Source of the DNA: DATFXM01 sp035315885
GTDB lineage: Bacteria; Acidobacteriota; Blastocatellia; UBA7656
Direction: 5' to 3'
DNA: 64,000 bases
Assembly (NCBI GenBank): GCA_035315885.1
Contig: DATFXM010000031.1
Coordinates: 31,610-95,609 of the forward strand
Below, piece by piece: positions 9,169 through 18,114 of the stretch. Each line of letters starts with the position of its first letter. The first letter of the stretch is position 1. The notes beneath the pieces are model-generated. The model searched no databases and was not told the origin of the DNA. It saw only the letters and a program-made list of their open reading frames with translations. The translations under genes and the position numbers were made by a program.

Positions 9169-9642
9169 TCAGGTTTCAGAGCGCTTGTAGTCACCCGAAC
9201 GGCCGCCGGTCTTCGATTCCAACCGAATTTCGCCAATAACCATCCCGCGATCGATCGCCTTGCACATGTCGTACAGAGTCAAAGCTGCAACCGAGACCGC
9301 GGTAAGGGCCTCCATTTCGACGCCAGTCCTCGCGTCGGTCCGGGCGGTCGCGGTGATCGATACTCCGTCTCCGGTCAATGTGAGCTCTACGCCCGCGTGA
9401 TTCAGCGGAAGCGGATGACAAAGCGGGATCAACTCGGCTGTTTTCTTCGCAGCCATCAAACCGGCGATCTTTGCGATTTCGAGCGGGTCGCCCTTGGGAG
9501 TTCGGCGCTGTCGGATCGCCTCTACGGTGGCGGCGGACATTCTGACATGCCCGCTGGCGACGGCTTCACGAGTAGTAACCGGCTTGTCGCCGACATTGAC
9601 CATCCGCGCCCGGCCTTCTTCATCAATGTGTGTCAAATCCAT
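9169..9642 (-). CDS. moaC: Cyclic pyranopterin monophosphate synthase
   Basis: A 157-residue protein from the ATG at 9642 ('MDLTHIDEEGRARMVNVGDK'), the standard length and start for MoaC; a longer in-frame extension to 9753 is encoded by heptad repeat DNA and is not credible. MoaC makes cyclic pyranopterin monophosphate in molybdenum-cofactor synthesis. Characteristic motifs are 'KTAELIPLCHPLPLNH' and 'TGVEMEALTAVSVAALTLYD' followed by MCKAIDRG. It lies downstream of moeA on the same strand; the molybdenum cofactor would serve the formate dehydrogenase found at 42.9 kb. No obvious RBS precedes the start. Confidence 0.95.
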   Translation of the reverse strand: MDLTHIDEEGRARMVNVGDKPVTTREAVASGHVRMSAATVEAIRQRRTPKGDPLEIAKIAGLMAAKKTAELIPLCHPLPLNHAGVELTLTGDGVSITATARTDARTGVEMEALTAVSVAALTLYDMCKAIDRGMVIGEIRLESKTGGRSGDYKRSET

Positions 9643-9649
9643 GATAGTG

Positions 9650-9766
9650 CCGAGTCCTGAGTGCTGAGTCCTGAGTCGGACATGCGCTATTCTAGACTTC
9701 TTTGGTGCCGTATTGAAATGACAAGAAAGCTTATGAGTGAGCAAACTCAGCACTCAGCACTCAGCA
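9650..9766. repeat. GAGTNCT heptad repeat, inverted arms (copy 3)
   Basis: Left arm 9650-9679 (GAGTCCT GAGTGCT GAGTCCT GAGTC), right arm 9741-9766 (CAGCACT heptads), with ~60 nt of unique sequence between. It occupies almost the whole gap between moeA and moaC, so a moeA-moaC transcript would carry this hairpin just before the moaC start codon. Confidence 0.85.
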
Positions 9767-9774
9767 TTCGCCTT

Positions 9775-10986
9775 TCACTTACCTTCGAGGTCTCCGATCG
9801 CCAACACCTCCACCCGCTCGCCTTTGGCGATTCGGTGGACCTCTTCCCCTGAGATGATCAGCGCGTTGGCGCGCATAAACGCGACCAGGTCCGATGAACC
9901 TACCCACTTCAGCGGTTGCGCAAACGCGCGTCCCCCCTCGATGAAGAGTCTCGCAGGCTGATAGCTCCTGCGGTTTGACGAGTCCACCACTTCCGACGAG
10001 AGTTCCGCTACTACCGTCGGCAATGCAGGATGAGCATCCCCTTGCAGAAGCTTCAACGCCGGCCACACGAATACATTGAAAGTCACCGAAGTAGAGACCG
10101 GATTGCCGGGCAATCCAAAGAAATAAGTCGACCCTCTTCGACCAAACACCGTAGGCTTCCCCGGCCTGATCTTTACATTGTCAAAAAAGACTTCTGCCCC
10201 GATCTCGACCAAGGCGGCTTTCACAAGGTCGTAATCACCCATCGAGACCCCGCCCGACGTAACCACCACATCGCGCTTGTCTGCGGCCCGTTCCAGAGCC
10301 TCGCGCGTGGACTGAAGATCGTCATGGACAGTGCCCAGGTTCTCGACATTCGCCCCAGCTCGGCGTGCATATGAACCAAGCGTATAACAGTTCGAGTTTC
10401 TGATTTGAGCCCCAACAGGTTTCCGTGCGACATCTATCAGCTCGCTTCCGGTCGAGATCACCGCAACTCGGGGCCTCGGTCGAGTGGAAACAGTTGCGTA
10501 CCCAAACGAAGCCAGCACGGCCATCTCAGCCGGCCCGATGAGCCTTCCCTTCTCGGCGACTAGTTCGTCGATAGAGCACTCGCTCGCCCGCTTTGTCACG
10601 AATTGTCCGGGAACTACCGATTCATCGAACGTGACTTCATCCCCGTTCGATCTGGTAACTTCCACCTTCTGGACGGCGTCCGCGCCTTCCGGGAGCGGCG
10701 CGCCGGTAAAAATCTTGACCGCCTCTCCCCGACCGACTCGCCCTTCGAAAGTCGTTCCGGCCGCCACCTCCCCGATGCACCTCAAAGTAGCCGGAGTTGT
10801 TAGCAGGTCGTTCGCGCGCACCGCGTAACCATCCATTCGCGCGCGATCAAAAGGCGGCAGGTCTATGTCCGAGCGAACGTCTTCGGCCAGCACTCGGCCG
10901 AGCGCATGATCTAGGGGAATCCTTTCGACGGGAAGCGGCTGAACGCGCTGTAGGACTATTTTGAGTGCCTCGTCTACTGTGATCAT
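9775..10986 (-). CDS. moeA: Molybdopterin molybdenumtransferase
   Basis: A 403-residue protein of typical MoeA length that inserts molybdate into adenylylated molybdopterin. Domain order is visible: N-terminal 'PLDHALGRVLAEDV' and 'DLPPFDRARMDGYAVRANDL', the central MPT-binding domain with 'PRPRVAVISTGSEL', 'VVTSGGVSMGDYDLVKAAL' and 'FGLPGNPVSTSVTFNVFV', and the C-terminal beta domain. It heads a likely moeA-moaC-M50 transcript on the minus strand, although a heptad hairpin separates moeA from moaC. Confidence 0.95.
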   Translation of the reverse strand: MITVDEALKIVLQRVQPLPVERIPLDHALGRVLAEDVRSDIDLPPFDRARMDGYAVRANDLLTTPATLRCIGEVAAGTTFEGRVGRGEAVKIFTGAPLPEGADAVQKVEVTRSNGDEVTFDESVVPGQFVTKRASECSIDELVAEKGRLIGPAEMAVLASFGYATVSTRPRPRVAVISTGSELIDVARKPVGAQIRNSNCYTLGSYARRAGANVENLGTVHDDLQSTREALERAADKRDVVVTSGGVSMGDYDLVKAALVEIGAEVFFDNVKIRPGKPTVFGRRGSTYFFGLPGNPVSTSVTFNVFVWPALKLLQGDAHPALPTVVAELSSEVVDSSNRRSYQPARLFIEGGRAFAQPLKWVGSSDLVAFMRANALIISGEEVHRIAKGERVEVLAIGDLEGK

Positions 10987-11079
10987 CGCTTAAGTCGTCC
11001 AACTGGCGCCGGCCGCCTCATCAACAAAGCGATCGTTAGACAGTTGCAAGAAGCCTTTCGCGGTTTCCTGACAAAACGA

Positions 11080-11131
11080 GAAGGACTGAGGAATAAGGTC
11101 GCTGCTGCGATCTCTTATCCCTCAGTCCTTC
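11080..11131 (-). terminator. Hairpin downstream of tRNA-Asp
   Basis: An 18-nt arm GAAGGACTGAGGAATAAG (11080-11097) is mirrored by CTTATCCCTCAGTCCTTC (11114-11131) with one mismatch. On the minus strand it follows the tRNA 3' end by ~11 nt and is followed by TCTCGTTTTG. It probably ends the tRNA transcript. The same sequence read on the plus strand is also flanked by a short T-stretch. Confidence 0.7.
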
Positions 11132-11140
11132 TGTTTCAAA

Positions 11141-11223
<83 letters not shown>

Positions 11224-11366
11224 CTTCAACGTCGAGCATTGCAACATCGACTGCACTTCAAACCAGAGCTATGAGGCGCTGGAAACAGAAAGCCGAGTAT
11301 AAGCGGAAACCGCAGTGAATTGCAAACAAAGCGAGTCAAATTTCCACGCAACAACCGGCCGCCGAC

Positions 11367-12467
11367 TCACTCCGGTCTCTGCATCTCCAGGCACCCAAGG
11401 GTGAACACATACGGGAACGGAGACGGCTCCTTTTTCAAGTATTGCCCATCAAAGAAGACAAACATCTTCTTATCGTCTTCCTCGCCGTAACGCAACGAAG
11501 GTTTCCAAGGCCCGGTATACCAGCCGTCATCCTGTGCGGTCATTATCTGCAGCGGTTTGCTCCAGTCCGAGATCTTCGAGGAAGGCTCCCTGGCGTGACA
11601 CCACCATAAGCCAGTCTCCGCCGGTCGCGGCGGTTTGCCCAGCCAGACGCGTGAAAAGGCCGCTTCGAAGCCATGACTCGTCTTGACTACACAGAAGTCG
11701 AATACCTTCTGTTCGGGACTGAAAAACATCTGGTGCCTGCTCCAGTTCGTTCGGCCATCCGCACTCTCCGAGTAACCATGCACGAGGTAGTCTTGCTGAT
11801 TCGACCCGGCGACGTACCACATTCTCCACTTGCCATCGTGGTAAATGAGATTCGGCTCATAGACGCTGCCGCGCTCCCAATCCTCGTTCGCTTTAAACAC
11901 CGGCGCCGGCTGATCCACCCATTTACTCCCATCCCATTCGAGATAGCCGATCGCATACGGACCCAGCACATTCGTCGCACCGCCGGCGTAATAGATTCGC
12001 TCGACCGCCGCTCGCCGTTGCGGATCCCATCCCACCACGTAAGAAGGGCAGTGCCTTCCTCCTCGTAAGTCCCAGTCCTTGCTCCGCTCATATCCAGCCA
12101 GGCGCGCGATCCGGGTCTTATCATCGGGAACTGCCGTAACCGTCCACCCTCCGGCAGAGAGAGGCGCATCTTGGGGCAGCGACGCGCTGAACAGATCGAT
12201 GCTCTGACTGCTCCGCGCCCGGCCGGCAAGATACATCCACCAGCGATTGCCCCGCCTGGCCAGCGTGGAGTCGGTCAATATAAACGCGTCCGAAACAGCT
12301 CCAAATCCATCAGCAGGATCGAAAATCTTGGTTATCTTAGCTGGCACAGGTTTCCTTTCCATCAAAGGATCTGTGTGAAACCGGCTCGTAAAGCCAAGAG
12401 CATCGAACGAGAGTCCAGCCAGCGCTGTCGAGCCGAGTCCTTTTAGAACCGATCGCCTCTTCGTCAT
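11367..12467 (-). CDS. Tat-exported five-bladed-propeller glycosidase-like protein
   Basis: A 366-residue protein. The N-terminus MTKRRSVLKGLGSTALAGLS has a twin-arginine motif and a hydrophobic core, so export of a folded protein by Tat is likely. The body has repeated aromatic beta-strand phrases ('GNRWWMYLAGRA', 'SVYEPNLIYHDGKWRMWYVA', 'GWYTGPWKPSLRYGEEDD') resembling the GH43/GH32/GH62-type five-bladed propeller fold. I cannot assign catalytic acids with confidence or name a substrate. It could alternatively be a non-catalytic propeller-fold protein. No partner genes are adjacent. Confidence 0.6.
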   Translation of the reverse strand: MTKRRSVLKGLGSTALAGLSFDALGFTSRFHTDPLMERKPVPAKITKIFDPADGFGAVSDAFILTDSTLARRGNRWWMYLAGRARSSQSIDLFSASLPQDAPLSAGGWTVTAVPDDKTRIARLAGYERSKDWDLRGGRHCPSYVVGWDPQRRAAVERIYYAGGATNVLGPYAIGYLEWDGSKWVDQPAPVFKANEDWERGSVYEPNLIYHDGKWRMWYVAGSNQQDYLVHGYSESADGRTNWSRHQMFFSPEQKVFDFCVVKTSHGFEAAFSRVWLGKPPRPAETGLWWCHAREPSSKISDWSKPLQIMTAQDDGWYTGPWKPSLRYGEEDDKKMFVFFDGQYLKKEPSPFPYVFTLGCLEMQRPE

Positions 12468-12688
12468 GACGCAATCAAGATTAGGCGATGTCCCCGCTGT
12501 TAGCCACTATCCGGGCTTGAGTTCCCAGCGACTTCCCGTATATCGTGCCCAGAAGGGACCTCTGATAACTTGGATTACTCGTTTCTTCCGGATTAGAACC
12601 GTTACACACAGTCTTTTAGCGGGAAGTCGACTCTTTGACAAGCATCATGGGCGCGCCTAGAATGGCTGTCTCTCTGATGGCAAAGGGG

Positions 12689-13246
12689 ATGCGCATATCA
12701 AAGGTTTACACTCGGACCGGTGATTCGGGTGAGACTTCGCTAGTCGGAGGCCAACGAGTCAGCAAATCCAGCAGGCGTGTCGAAGCCTACGGCGACGTAG
12801 ACGAGTTGAACTCGCTGATCGGACTCGCCCGCTCGTGGCTGACGGACGTCGAAATCGACGGCGTGCTCAGCGTAATTCAGAATGATCTCTTCACTCTGGG
12901 CGCTGATCTTGCGAGCCCGGAAACGATTACGGTACCCCGGATTCACGAAGACTTCATCAGTAAGCTTGAGGAGCTTTCGGACAAATTTCTCGAAGAGTTG
13001 GAGCCGCTCAAGGAATTCATACTTCCCGGCGGATCTCAGGCCGGCGCCGCGCTGCACCTGGCGAGAACTGTTGCGCGTCGCGTGGAGCGAAGGACCGTCG
13101 AGCTGAAAGAGGTCGAGTCGATTAACGAACAAGCTCTGGTTTATCTCAACCGATTGTCCGACCTGTTGTTTATTCTCGCGCGCGTAACGAATCATCGGGC
13201 AGGCGTGTCTGAAAAAATGACCGACTTCAGCTCTCGAAACAAGTAG
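12689..13246 (+). CDS. Cob(I)yrinic acid a,c-diamide adenosyltransferase, PduO type
   Basis: About 185 residues from the ATG at 12689 ('MRISKVYTRTGDSGETSLVG'), the usual family start; upstream in-frame starts at 12677, 12662 and 12635 exist and none has a clean RBS. The N-terminal ATP-binding motif TRTGDSGETSL, the 'VEAYGDVDELNSLIGLAR' helix and 'ARTVARRVERRTV' near the C-terminus are diagnostic of PduO-type (ACA) transferases, which are trimers that attach the adenosyl group of ATP to cob(I)alamin to form coenzyme B12. It starts a plus-strand run with accD and folC; the functional link is not obvious. Confidence 0.9.
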   Translation: MRISKVYTRTGDSGETSLVGGQRVSKSSRRVEAYGDVDELNSLIGLARSWLTDVEIDGVLSVIQNDLFTLGADLASPETITVPRIHEDFISKLEELSDKFLEELEPLKEFILPGGSQAGAALHLARTVARRVERRTVELKEVESINEQALVYLNRLSDLLFILARVTNHRAGVSEKMTDFSSRNK

Positions 13247-13314
13247 CGAGCTTCGGTCAACAGGCCGCTCGAGTCAGCGAGCAGTCGTGTAGCTACTCTG
13301 AACTCTAATTTGCA

Positions 13315-14178
13315 ATGAGCTGGTTTAAGCGAAAAGACAAAGGGGGCCCTACAACTCCGGACGAAGAGCGTACTGTCCGCACCGAAGGCCTTTTCATGAA
13401 ATGCCCTCAGTGCGAGCAGATGCTCATGAAGCGCGAGGTTGAGGAGAACATGAAGGTTTGCCCGAAATGCGGCTACCACTTCCGCATCTCGGCTCTGGAG
13501 CGGCTGGCGATAATTCTCGACGACGGAGAGTGGGAGGAGGAGCTTTACCCCGGCCTGGTATCTACCGATCCCCTCAAGTTTGTGGACACCAAGTCCTATG
13601 CAAGACGTCTCGAGGAAACTCAGCGCAGCACCAACCTCCTCGATGCAATGATCACCGTGCGCGGCAAGGTAGGCGGTCACTCATCGGTGGTGGGGGCCAT
13701 GGAACTGGCATTCGTAGGCGGATCCCTCGGGTCGGTCGTGGGTGAAAAGATAACTCGCGCGATAGAACACGCAATTGAGAGGCATTCGGCAGTGATCATC
13801 TGTTCGGCGTCCGGTGGTGCACGGATGCAGGAGGGAGCGATCTCCCTGATGCAAATGGCGAAGATTTCGGCCGCGCTCTCCAAGCTCGACGAGTTAGGTC
13901 TGCCGTTCCTATCGGTCCTGACCGATCCCACTACCGGAGGAGTCACCGCGAGTTTTGCGATGCTTGGAGATCTGAACATCGCCGAGCCCGGAGCGCTGAT
14001 CGGGTTCGCGGGACCGCGAGTCATAGAGCAAACCATCAGACAGAAGCTCCCCGAAGGGTTTCAGCGTTCAGAGTTCCTGTTGGACCATGGGATGCTTGAC
14101 GCCGTGGTGAAGCGTTCGGAGCTGAAGGAATTCATTGTGAATTCCCTCAATTTCATGAATCACAACGGCAAGGGTTAG
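13315..14178 (+). CDS. accD: Acetyl-CoA carboxylase carboxyltransferase subunit beta
   Basis: A 287-residue protein with the N-terminal four-cysteine zinc ribbon (CPQC...CPKC, within residues 27-51) of AccD, followed by the crotonase-like carboxyltransferase core: 'GKVGGHSSVVGAMELAFVGG', 'SASGGARMQEGAISLMQM', 'LTDPTTGGVTASFAMLGD' and 'EPGALIGFAGPRVIEQTI'. With AccA it transfers the carboxyl group from biotin to acetyl-CoA, committing carbon to fatty-acid synthesis. It lies 113 nt upstream of folC, the common accD-folC order. Confidence 0.97.
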   Translation: MSWFKRKDKGGPTTPDEERTVRTEGLFMKCPQCEQMLMKREVEENMKVCPKCGYHFRISALERLAIILDDGEWEEELYPGLVSTDPLKFVDTKSYARRLEETQRSTNLLDAMITVRGKVGGHSSVVGAMELAFVGGSLGSVVGEKITRAIEHAIERHSAVIICSASGGARMQEGAISLMQMAKISAALSKLDELGLPFLSVLTDPTTGGVTASFAMLGDLNIAEPGALIGFAGPRVIEQTIRQKLPEGFQRSEFLLDHGMLDAVVKRSELKEFIVNSLNFMNHNGKG

Positions 14179-14291
14179 GGGCAATTCCAATCACTAAAGC
14201 CGGGCTCAGAAACCGTGGAGCAAGACACCGCGTTGGTGGACGTCTACGCCCCACTGCCTTCTGACAACCGTTCCCTCACAAACCGGAACGC

Positions 14292-15611
14292 ATGAACTTT
14301 AAGGAATCACTCGCTTATCTGCTGTCACTCGGACACGAAGTACTCGCGGCGAAGTACGGCCTGGAAAGCACCCGCGCGCTGTTGCAAGCGCTGGGAAATC
14401 CACAGAACTCATTCAAGTCGGTTCTGGTCGCCGGCACAAACGGCAAAGGATCGCTGTCGGCGATGCTCGACTCGGTCCTGCGCGCCGCCGGACACCGCGT
14501 CGCACTCTACACTTCACCGCACCTGGTTCGAATCCAGGAGCGAATGCGAGTTGACTCGTGGGAGATCGACGAAGCAGATTTCGCGCGGATAGCCACTGGA
14601 GTACGACTTGCGGCCGAACGGCTGGTGGACGCCAGCGAGCTATCATCGCCGCCTACATTCTTCGAGCAGATCACCGCGATCGCACTGAAATGGTTCTCTG
14701 AGCAGTCCGTCCAGATCGCTGTTCTCGAAGTCGGCCTCGGCGGACGACTCGACGCGACAAATACCGTTGACCCGATCCTCTCGGTCATAGCGTCAATAGA
14801 CTACGATCACCAGAACCTGCTCGGCGACACGATCGAATCCATCGCCACTGAGAAGGCAGCAATCATAAAGCCGGGCGTACAGGCGGTAATCGGTCGCCAG
14901 CGTAATGGAGATGCGGTTGAAGTTCTGATGCGGCGATGCCTGGAGATGTCAGTTTTGCCGGCTTTCGCCAATGAACCCGCGTTAACCGGCGCCTGTGATT
15001 TCGGCCGACCGGTGTTCAACTACGAATCTTCTCGATCAACCTACTCGGGCGTGCTCGCCGGCCTGAGAGGGAGACATCAGGCCGACAACGCCGCGGCTGT
15101 CATTGAGAGCGCTGAGTTGCTGAATGAGGCAGGCTTTGCAATCCCTCGCGAGGCTCTGCTTGCCGGACTTCGAGACACAAAGTGGCCCGGCCGGCTTGAA
15201 CTGGTTGATGATCGCCCCGCAATTCTTCTGGACGGCGCTCACAATCCGGCGGGAGCCCATGCGCTCAGACTGTTCCTCGAGGAATACGCAACTCCGCCGC
15301 TGACTATGATCTTCGCTGCGATGAAAGACAAAGACATTGACGGGATGGGTCGCGAGTTGTTTGATCTGGCCAGGACCATTGTCCTCACACAACTCAGAGA
15401 CCCGCGCGGAGCTACGGGTCCTTCACTCGCCAGGCCGGCTCTGGTGGGATCTCATAACGTGATCTTTACCGAGACCGTACGCCAGGCGTTGTCGTGGGCC
15501 CGAAGCGTCACTGCGCCGGGCGGACTCATCTGTGTCGCCGGTTCACTGTACCTTATCGGCGAACTTAAGCGGCTGCTCGAGGAAGACGATTCGCAGCACG
15601 CGACAGTGTGA
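14292..15611 (+). CDS. folC: Bifunctional folylpolyglutamate synthase / dihydrofolate synthase
   Basis: A 439-residue Mur-ligase-family protein. The P-loop 'VLVAGTNGKGSLSAMLDSVL' binds ATP; 'GLYTSPHL'-type sequence ('VALYTSPHLVRIQERMRVD') and 'VLEVGLGGRLDATN' are FolC signatures, and 'LLDGAHNPAGAHALRLFL' starts the C-terminal domain. It adds glutamate to dihydropteroate or folates. It sits downstream of accD in the common order and 52 nt before the Nudix gene. Confidence 0.95.
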   Translation: MNFKESLAYLLSLGHEVLAAKYGLESTRALLQALGNPQNSFKSVLVAGTNGKGSLSAMLDSVLRAAGHRVALYTSPHLVRIQERMRVDSWEIDEADFARIATGVRLAAERLVDASELSSPPTFFEQITAIALKWFSEQSVQIAVLEVGLGGRLDATNTVDPILSVIASIDYDHQNLLGDTIESIATEKAAIIKPGVQAVIGRQRNGDAVEVLMRRCLEMSVLPAFANEPALTGACDFGRPVFNYESSRSTYSGVLAGLRGRHQADNAAAVIESAELLNEAGFAIPREALLAGLRDTKWPGRLELVDDRPAILLDGAHNPAGAHALRLFLEEYATPPLTMIFAAMKDKDIDGMGRELFDLARTIVLTQLRDPRGATGPSLARPALVGSHNVIFTETVRQALSWARSVTAPGGLICVAGSLYLIGELKRLLEEDDSQHATV

Positions 15612-15663
15612 GGCGAAACGCTGAGGACCGAGTTACAACTGGCACGGAGTCGGGAAAAAACTC

Positions 15664-16194
15664 TTGTCGCACGAACTGGTAAACAGAAAGTATTTGCACA
15701 AAGGTCGAGTCGTGGATCTTTCGATCAGCAGGTACAAATCCGAATCAAAGGGTGAGGTCGAGATCGAGGTCGTACATCACAACGGCGGTGCAGGGGCGCT
15801 TCCGGTGTTTGAAGACGGGAGTGTCGCGCTCGTGCGACAATGGCGGTATCCGTCAGCGAGGTACTCTCTGGAGATCGCGGCAGGTCGAATCGAACCCGGT
15901 CACAACCCTCTCGAAACCGCTGAGCGAGAGCTCGAGGAGGAGCTGGGTTATCGGGCTAAGGAATTCGTGAAGCTGGGTGAATTCTTCGTAGCGCCCAGCT
16001 ATTGCGAGGAGCGCCTGTACGTTTATCTGGCGTTTGGTCTCGAGGCTTCGGCGCAGAATCTGGACGACGACGAAGAGATCGAAGTCGTGCAAATGCCGTT
16101 CGAACAAGCGCAAGAGTTGGTTAAGAGCGGCGAGATCGACGATGCGAAGTCAATAATCGCGATAATGCTTGCTGAGCCTTTGATCCGGCAATGA
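15664..16194 (+). CDS. Nudix hydrolase, ADP-ribose pyrophosphatase-like
   Basis: A 176-residue protein starting at TTG 15664, with GGGA about 10 nt upstream. Fold and motifs resemble ADP-sugar pyrophosphatases: 'RVVDLSISRYKSESKG', 'VALVRQWRYPSARYSLEIAA' and a Nudix box 'GRIEPGHNPLETAEREL' continuing EEELGY. The REUxEExGU core is intact, but the first Glu of the box (Gx5E) is His here. It would hydrolyse ADP-ribose or related nucleoside diphosphate compounds. Its stop overlaps the plsC start (ATGA), so the two are translationally coupled. Confidence 0.88.
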   Translation: MSHELVNRKYLHKGRVVDLSISRYKSESKGEVEIEVVHHNGGAGALPVFEDGSVALVRQWRYPSARYSLEIAAGRIEPGHNPLETAERELEEELGYRAKEFVKLGEFFVAPSYCEERLYVYLAFGLEASAQNLDDDEEIEVVQMPFEQAQELVKSGEIDDAKSIIAIMLAEPLIRQ

Positions 16195-16970
16195 GAGTTC
16201 TCAAGAAAATCCTTGTCTACGTCTGGGCGCCGTTTGCAAACCTGGGTTGGTACCTGCACACGGTGTTGATGGCTACGATATCCCTGCTGTTATGGCCCTT
16301 CGACAGGTCAGGCGCGATGCAGCACTGGTGCGCGAGGTGGTGGTGCCGCCTCATAGCGTGGACGATCTTCGCGCGGATCAGCGTGTTTGGCGCTGAGAAC
16401 CTGAGTCCCGATCAGACATACGTTTATATGGCGAATCACTCGAGCCTGATTGATATCCCGGCTCTATTCGCATACCTGCCCTACCAGTTTCGGATAATGG
16501 CGAAGAAGGAATTGTTCTTCATTCCTTTTATGGGCTGGCACCTCTGGACAGCCGGCAACTTCCCGATTGACCGCAGCGATGCACGCAGAACGGCCAGAAG
16601 CCTTCGAAACGTGATCGAGGGCGTCCGCTCAGGCAAGTCGCTTGCCGTGTTCCCTGAGGGTACGCGTACTCCCGATGGGAAACTTCAACCTTTTAGGGCG
16701 GGTGCGTTCAAGATCGCTCTGAGGGCGCACGTGCCAATAGTACCGGTATCGATTCGAGGCACATTCAAACTGCTGCCGAAAACAACGCTCGCGCCGAGGC
16801 CGGGACGGGTCCAGGTGATAGTGGGCAAGCCGATAGATACGAGCTCATACAACGAAAAAAGCCTCAACGAGCTGATCGACCGAACCCGCGCGGCGATTCA
16901 GCGCGGGCTCGAAGAGCGGCTTGAGCCCGGTGAACGACTCGACAGCGCGCCGCAGCCCACCGCCAGCTAA
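16191..16970 (+). CDS. plsC: 1-acyl-sn-glycerol-3-phosphate acyltransferase
   Basis: A 259-residue protein with the acyltransferase HX4D motif in 'NHSSLID', the glycerophosphate-binding 'FPEGTRTPDGKLQPFRAGAF' and the later 'VPIVPVSIRGTFKLLP'. An N-terminal hydrophobic stretch (about residues 20-40) suits membrane association. It acylates lysophosphatidic acid to phosphatidic acid in phospholipid synthesis. Its start codon overlaps the Nudix stop by 4 nt. Confidence 0.93.
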   Translation: MRVLKKILVYVWAPFANLGWYLHTVLMATISLLLWPFDRSGAMQHWCARWWCRLIAWTIFARISVFGAENLSPDQTYVYMANHSSLIDIPALFAYLPYQFRIMAKKELFFIPFMGWHLWTAGNFPIDRSDARRTARSLRNVIEGVRSGKSLAVFPEGTRTPDGKLQPFRAGAFKIALRAHVPIVPVSIRGTFKLLPKTTLAPRPGRVQVIVGKPIDTSSYNEKSLNELIDRTRAAIQRGLEERLEPGERLDSAPQPTAS

Positions 16971-17030
16971 GATGCGCAAATTGACAACGGCAGGAATCGA
17001 GACAGCCCAGAAAAGGAATCCCTGATCGGA

Positions 17031-17924
17031 ATGGATTACGAACACGAGCTACCGAGCGACCAAGACCCTGACGAGCGGACCTCCGGGCAACCCACAAGCG
17101 TCAATTATTCGAACCAGGTCATCGCCTCTTCCAGCAATCCGGAACGGTCGGTTGATTGGGCTGCTGCTCCGGAGGCCGAGCCTGTCTATCGAGCGTGGGG
17201 AGCAGGGGCGGGGATTTCAGTGTGGCTCATCAGCGTTGCGCTGACGCTGTTGATTCCGCTGTTGGTCGTTTTGGGTTGGGTGGCGTTTCGAGCGGTGCGG
17301 GCTCCGTTGACAGACCAGGCGGTCCAGGAGCTTCTTCAATCGCGGAGTGCGTCCGTGCTGCTGGTGAGTGCGACGTTTCCGGCTCACGTTGCGATAGTAG
17401 TTATTTGCTGGGCTGTGGCTACGCGGATGGGCAGGGTCCCGTTTCGAACGGCTATCGGATGGAATTGGGCAAACCGGCGACCGTTGTATTGGCTGGGGCT
17501 GTCGGTCCTCCTGGTCTTTGCGCTTGAGATTGTTGCCTACCTTCTCCCTCAATTCATTCCTGAAAAGCAAGGCGGGTCGTTTGAAGAGATGCTTAACAAG
17601 GGACTGGCGGTCAGGGTTGCGGTGGCTATTGTTGCGACGATCTCCGCGCCGTTTGCCGAGGAGTTTGTTTATCGAGGTCTGTTGTTTTCGGGGCTTGCGT
17701 ATAGTTTTGGAAAATCGGCTGCGATCGCGTTGGTGACTTTGATTTTTACAGGCGTGCACGTATTCCAGTACTACGGGCACTGGGCTTCAATCACTGCGCT
17801 TGCGATTCTGAGTCTGATATTGACGCTGATGAGAGATCGGACAGGAGCGATTCTGCCGTGCATTGTTCTTCATCTGATCAACAATGCGGTCCAGTCGGTC
17901 GGTGTGTTAATCAGCCGGGGATGA
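17031..17924 (+). CDS. CPBP-family intramembrane metalloprotease
   Basis: A 297-residue polytopic membrane protein with about seven to eight hydrophobic helices. The ABI/CPBP motifs are present: EEFVYRG (residues ~204-210, the EExxxR motif 1) and the second motif with metal-binding histidine in 'FTGVHVFQYYG'. The family includes Rce1-like CAAX proteases and bacteriocin self-immunity proteins; here the substrate is unknown. The soluble N-terminal ~60 residues are polar. The stop TGA is also the first bases of a palindromic repeat element. Confidence 0.85.
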   Translation: MDYEHELPSDQDPDERTSGQPTSVNYSNQVIASSSNPERSVDWAAAPEAEPVYRAWGAGAGISVWLISVALTLLIPLLVVLGWVAFRAVRAPLTDQAVQELLQSRSASVLLVSATFPAHVAIVVICWAVATRMGRVPFRTAIGWNWANRRPLYWLGLSVLLVFALEIVAYLLPQFIPEKQGGSFEEMLNKGLAVRVAVAIVATISAPFAEEFVYRGLLFSGLAYSFGKSAAIALVTLIFTGVHVFQYYGHWASITALAILSLILTLMRDRTGAILPCIVLHLINNAVQSVGVLISRG

Positions 17925-18114
17925 GGAGATGAGGCGAAGGGGCGAATGGGCGAATGGGCGACGCGGAGAGGAGAGACGCGGGCACGCGGGTGTGCCCTTC
18001 TCGTACTCAAAGCACTCGGCGTTGGTTGGTGTCACGCGCCCTCCAGATCTTCGCTTCTCTCCTCTCCGCGTTGCCCCTTAGCCCATTCGCCTCATCTCCC
18101 ATCTCCCATCTTCA
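17921..18114. repeat. GGCGAATG/GACGCGGAG palindromic element (copy 1)
   Basis: The left part (17921-17990) reads ATGAGGAGATGAGGCGAAG followed by GGCGAATG units and GACGCGGAG; the right part (18055-18114) is a degenerate reverse complement (CTCTCCGCGTTGCCC, GCCCATTCGCCTCATCTCC). A unique centre of ~65 nt lies between them. It fills the gap between two convergent genes exactly from stop codon to stop codon. Confidence 0.85.

Noticed and set aside
9643..9753. Extended N-terminus for MoaC
   Set aside because: The added residues come from GAGTNCT repeat DNA, and the family starts at the ATG 9642.
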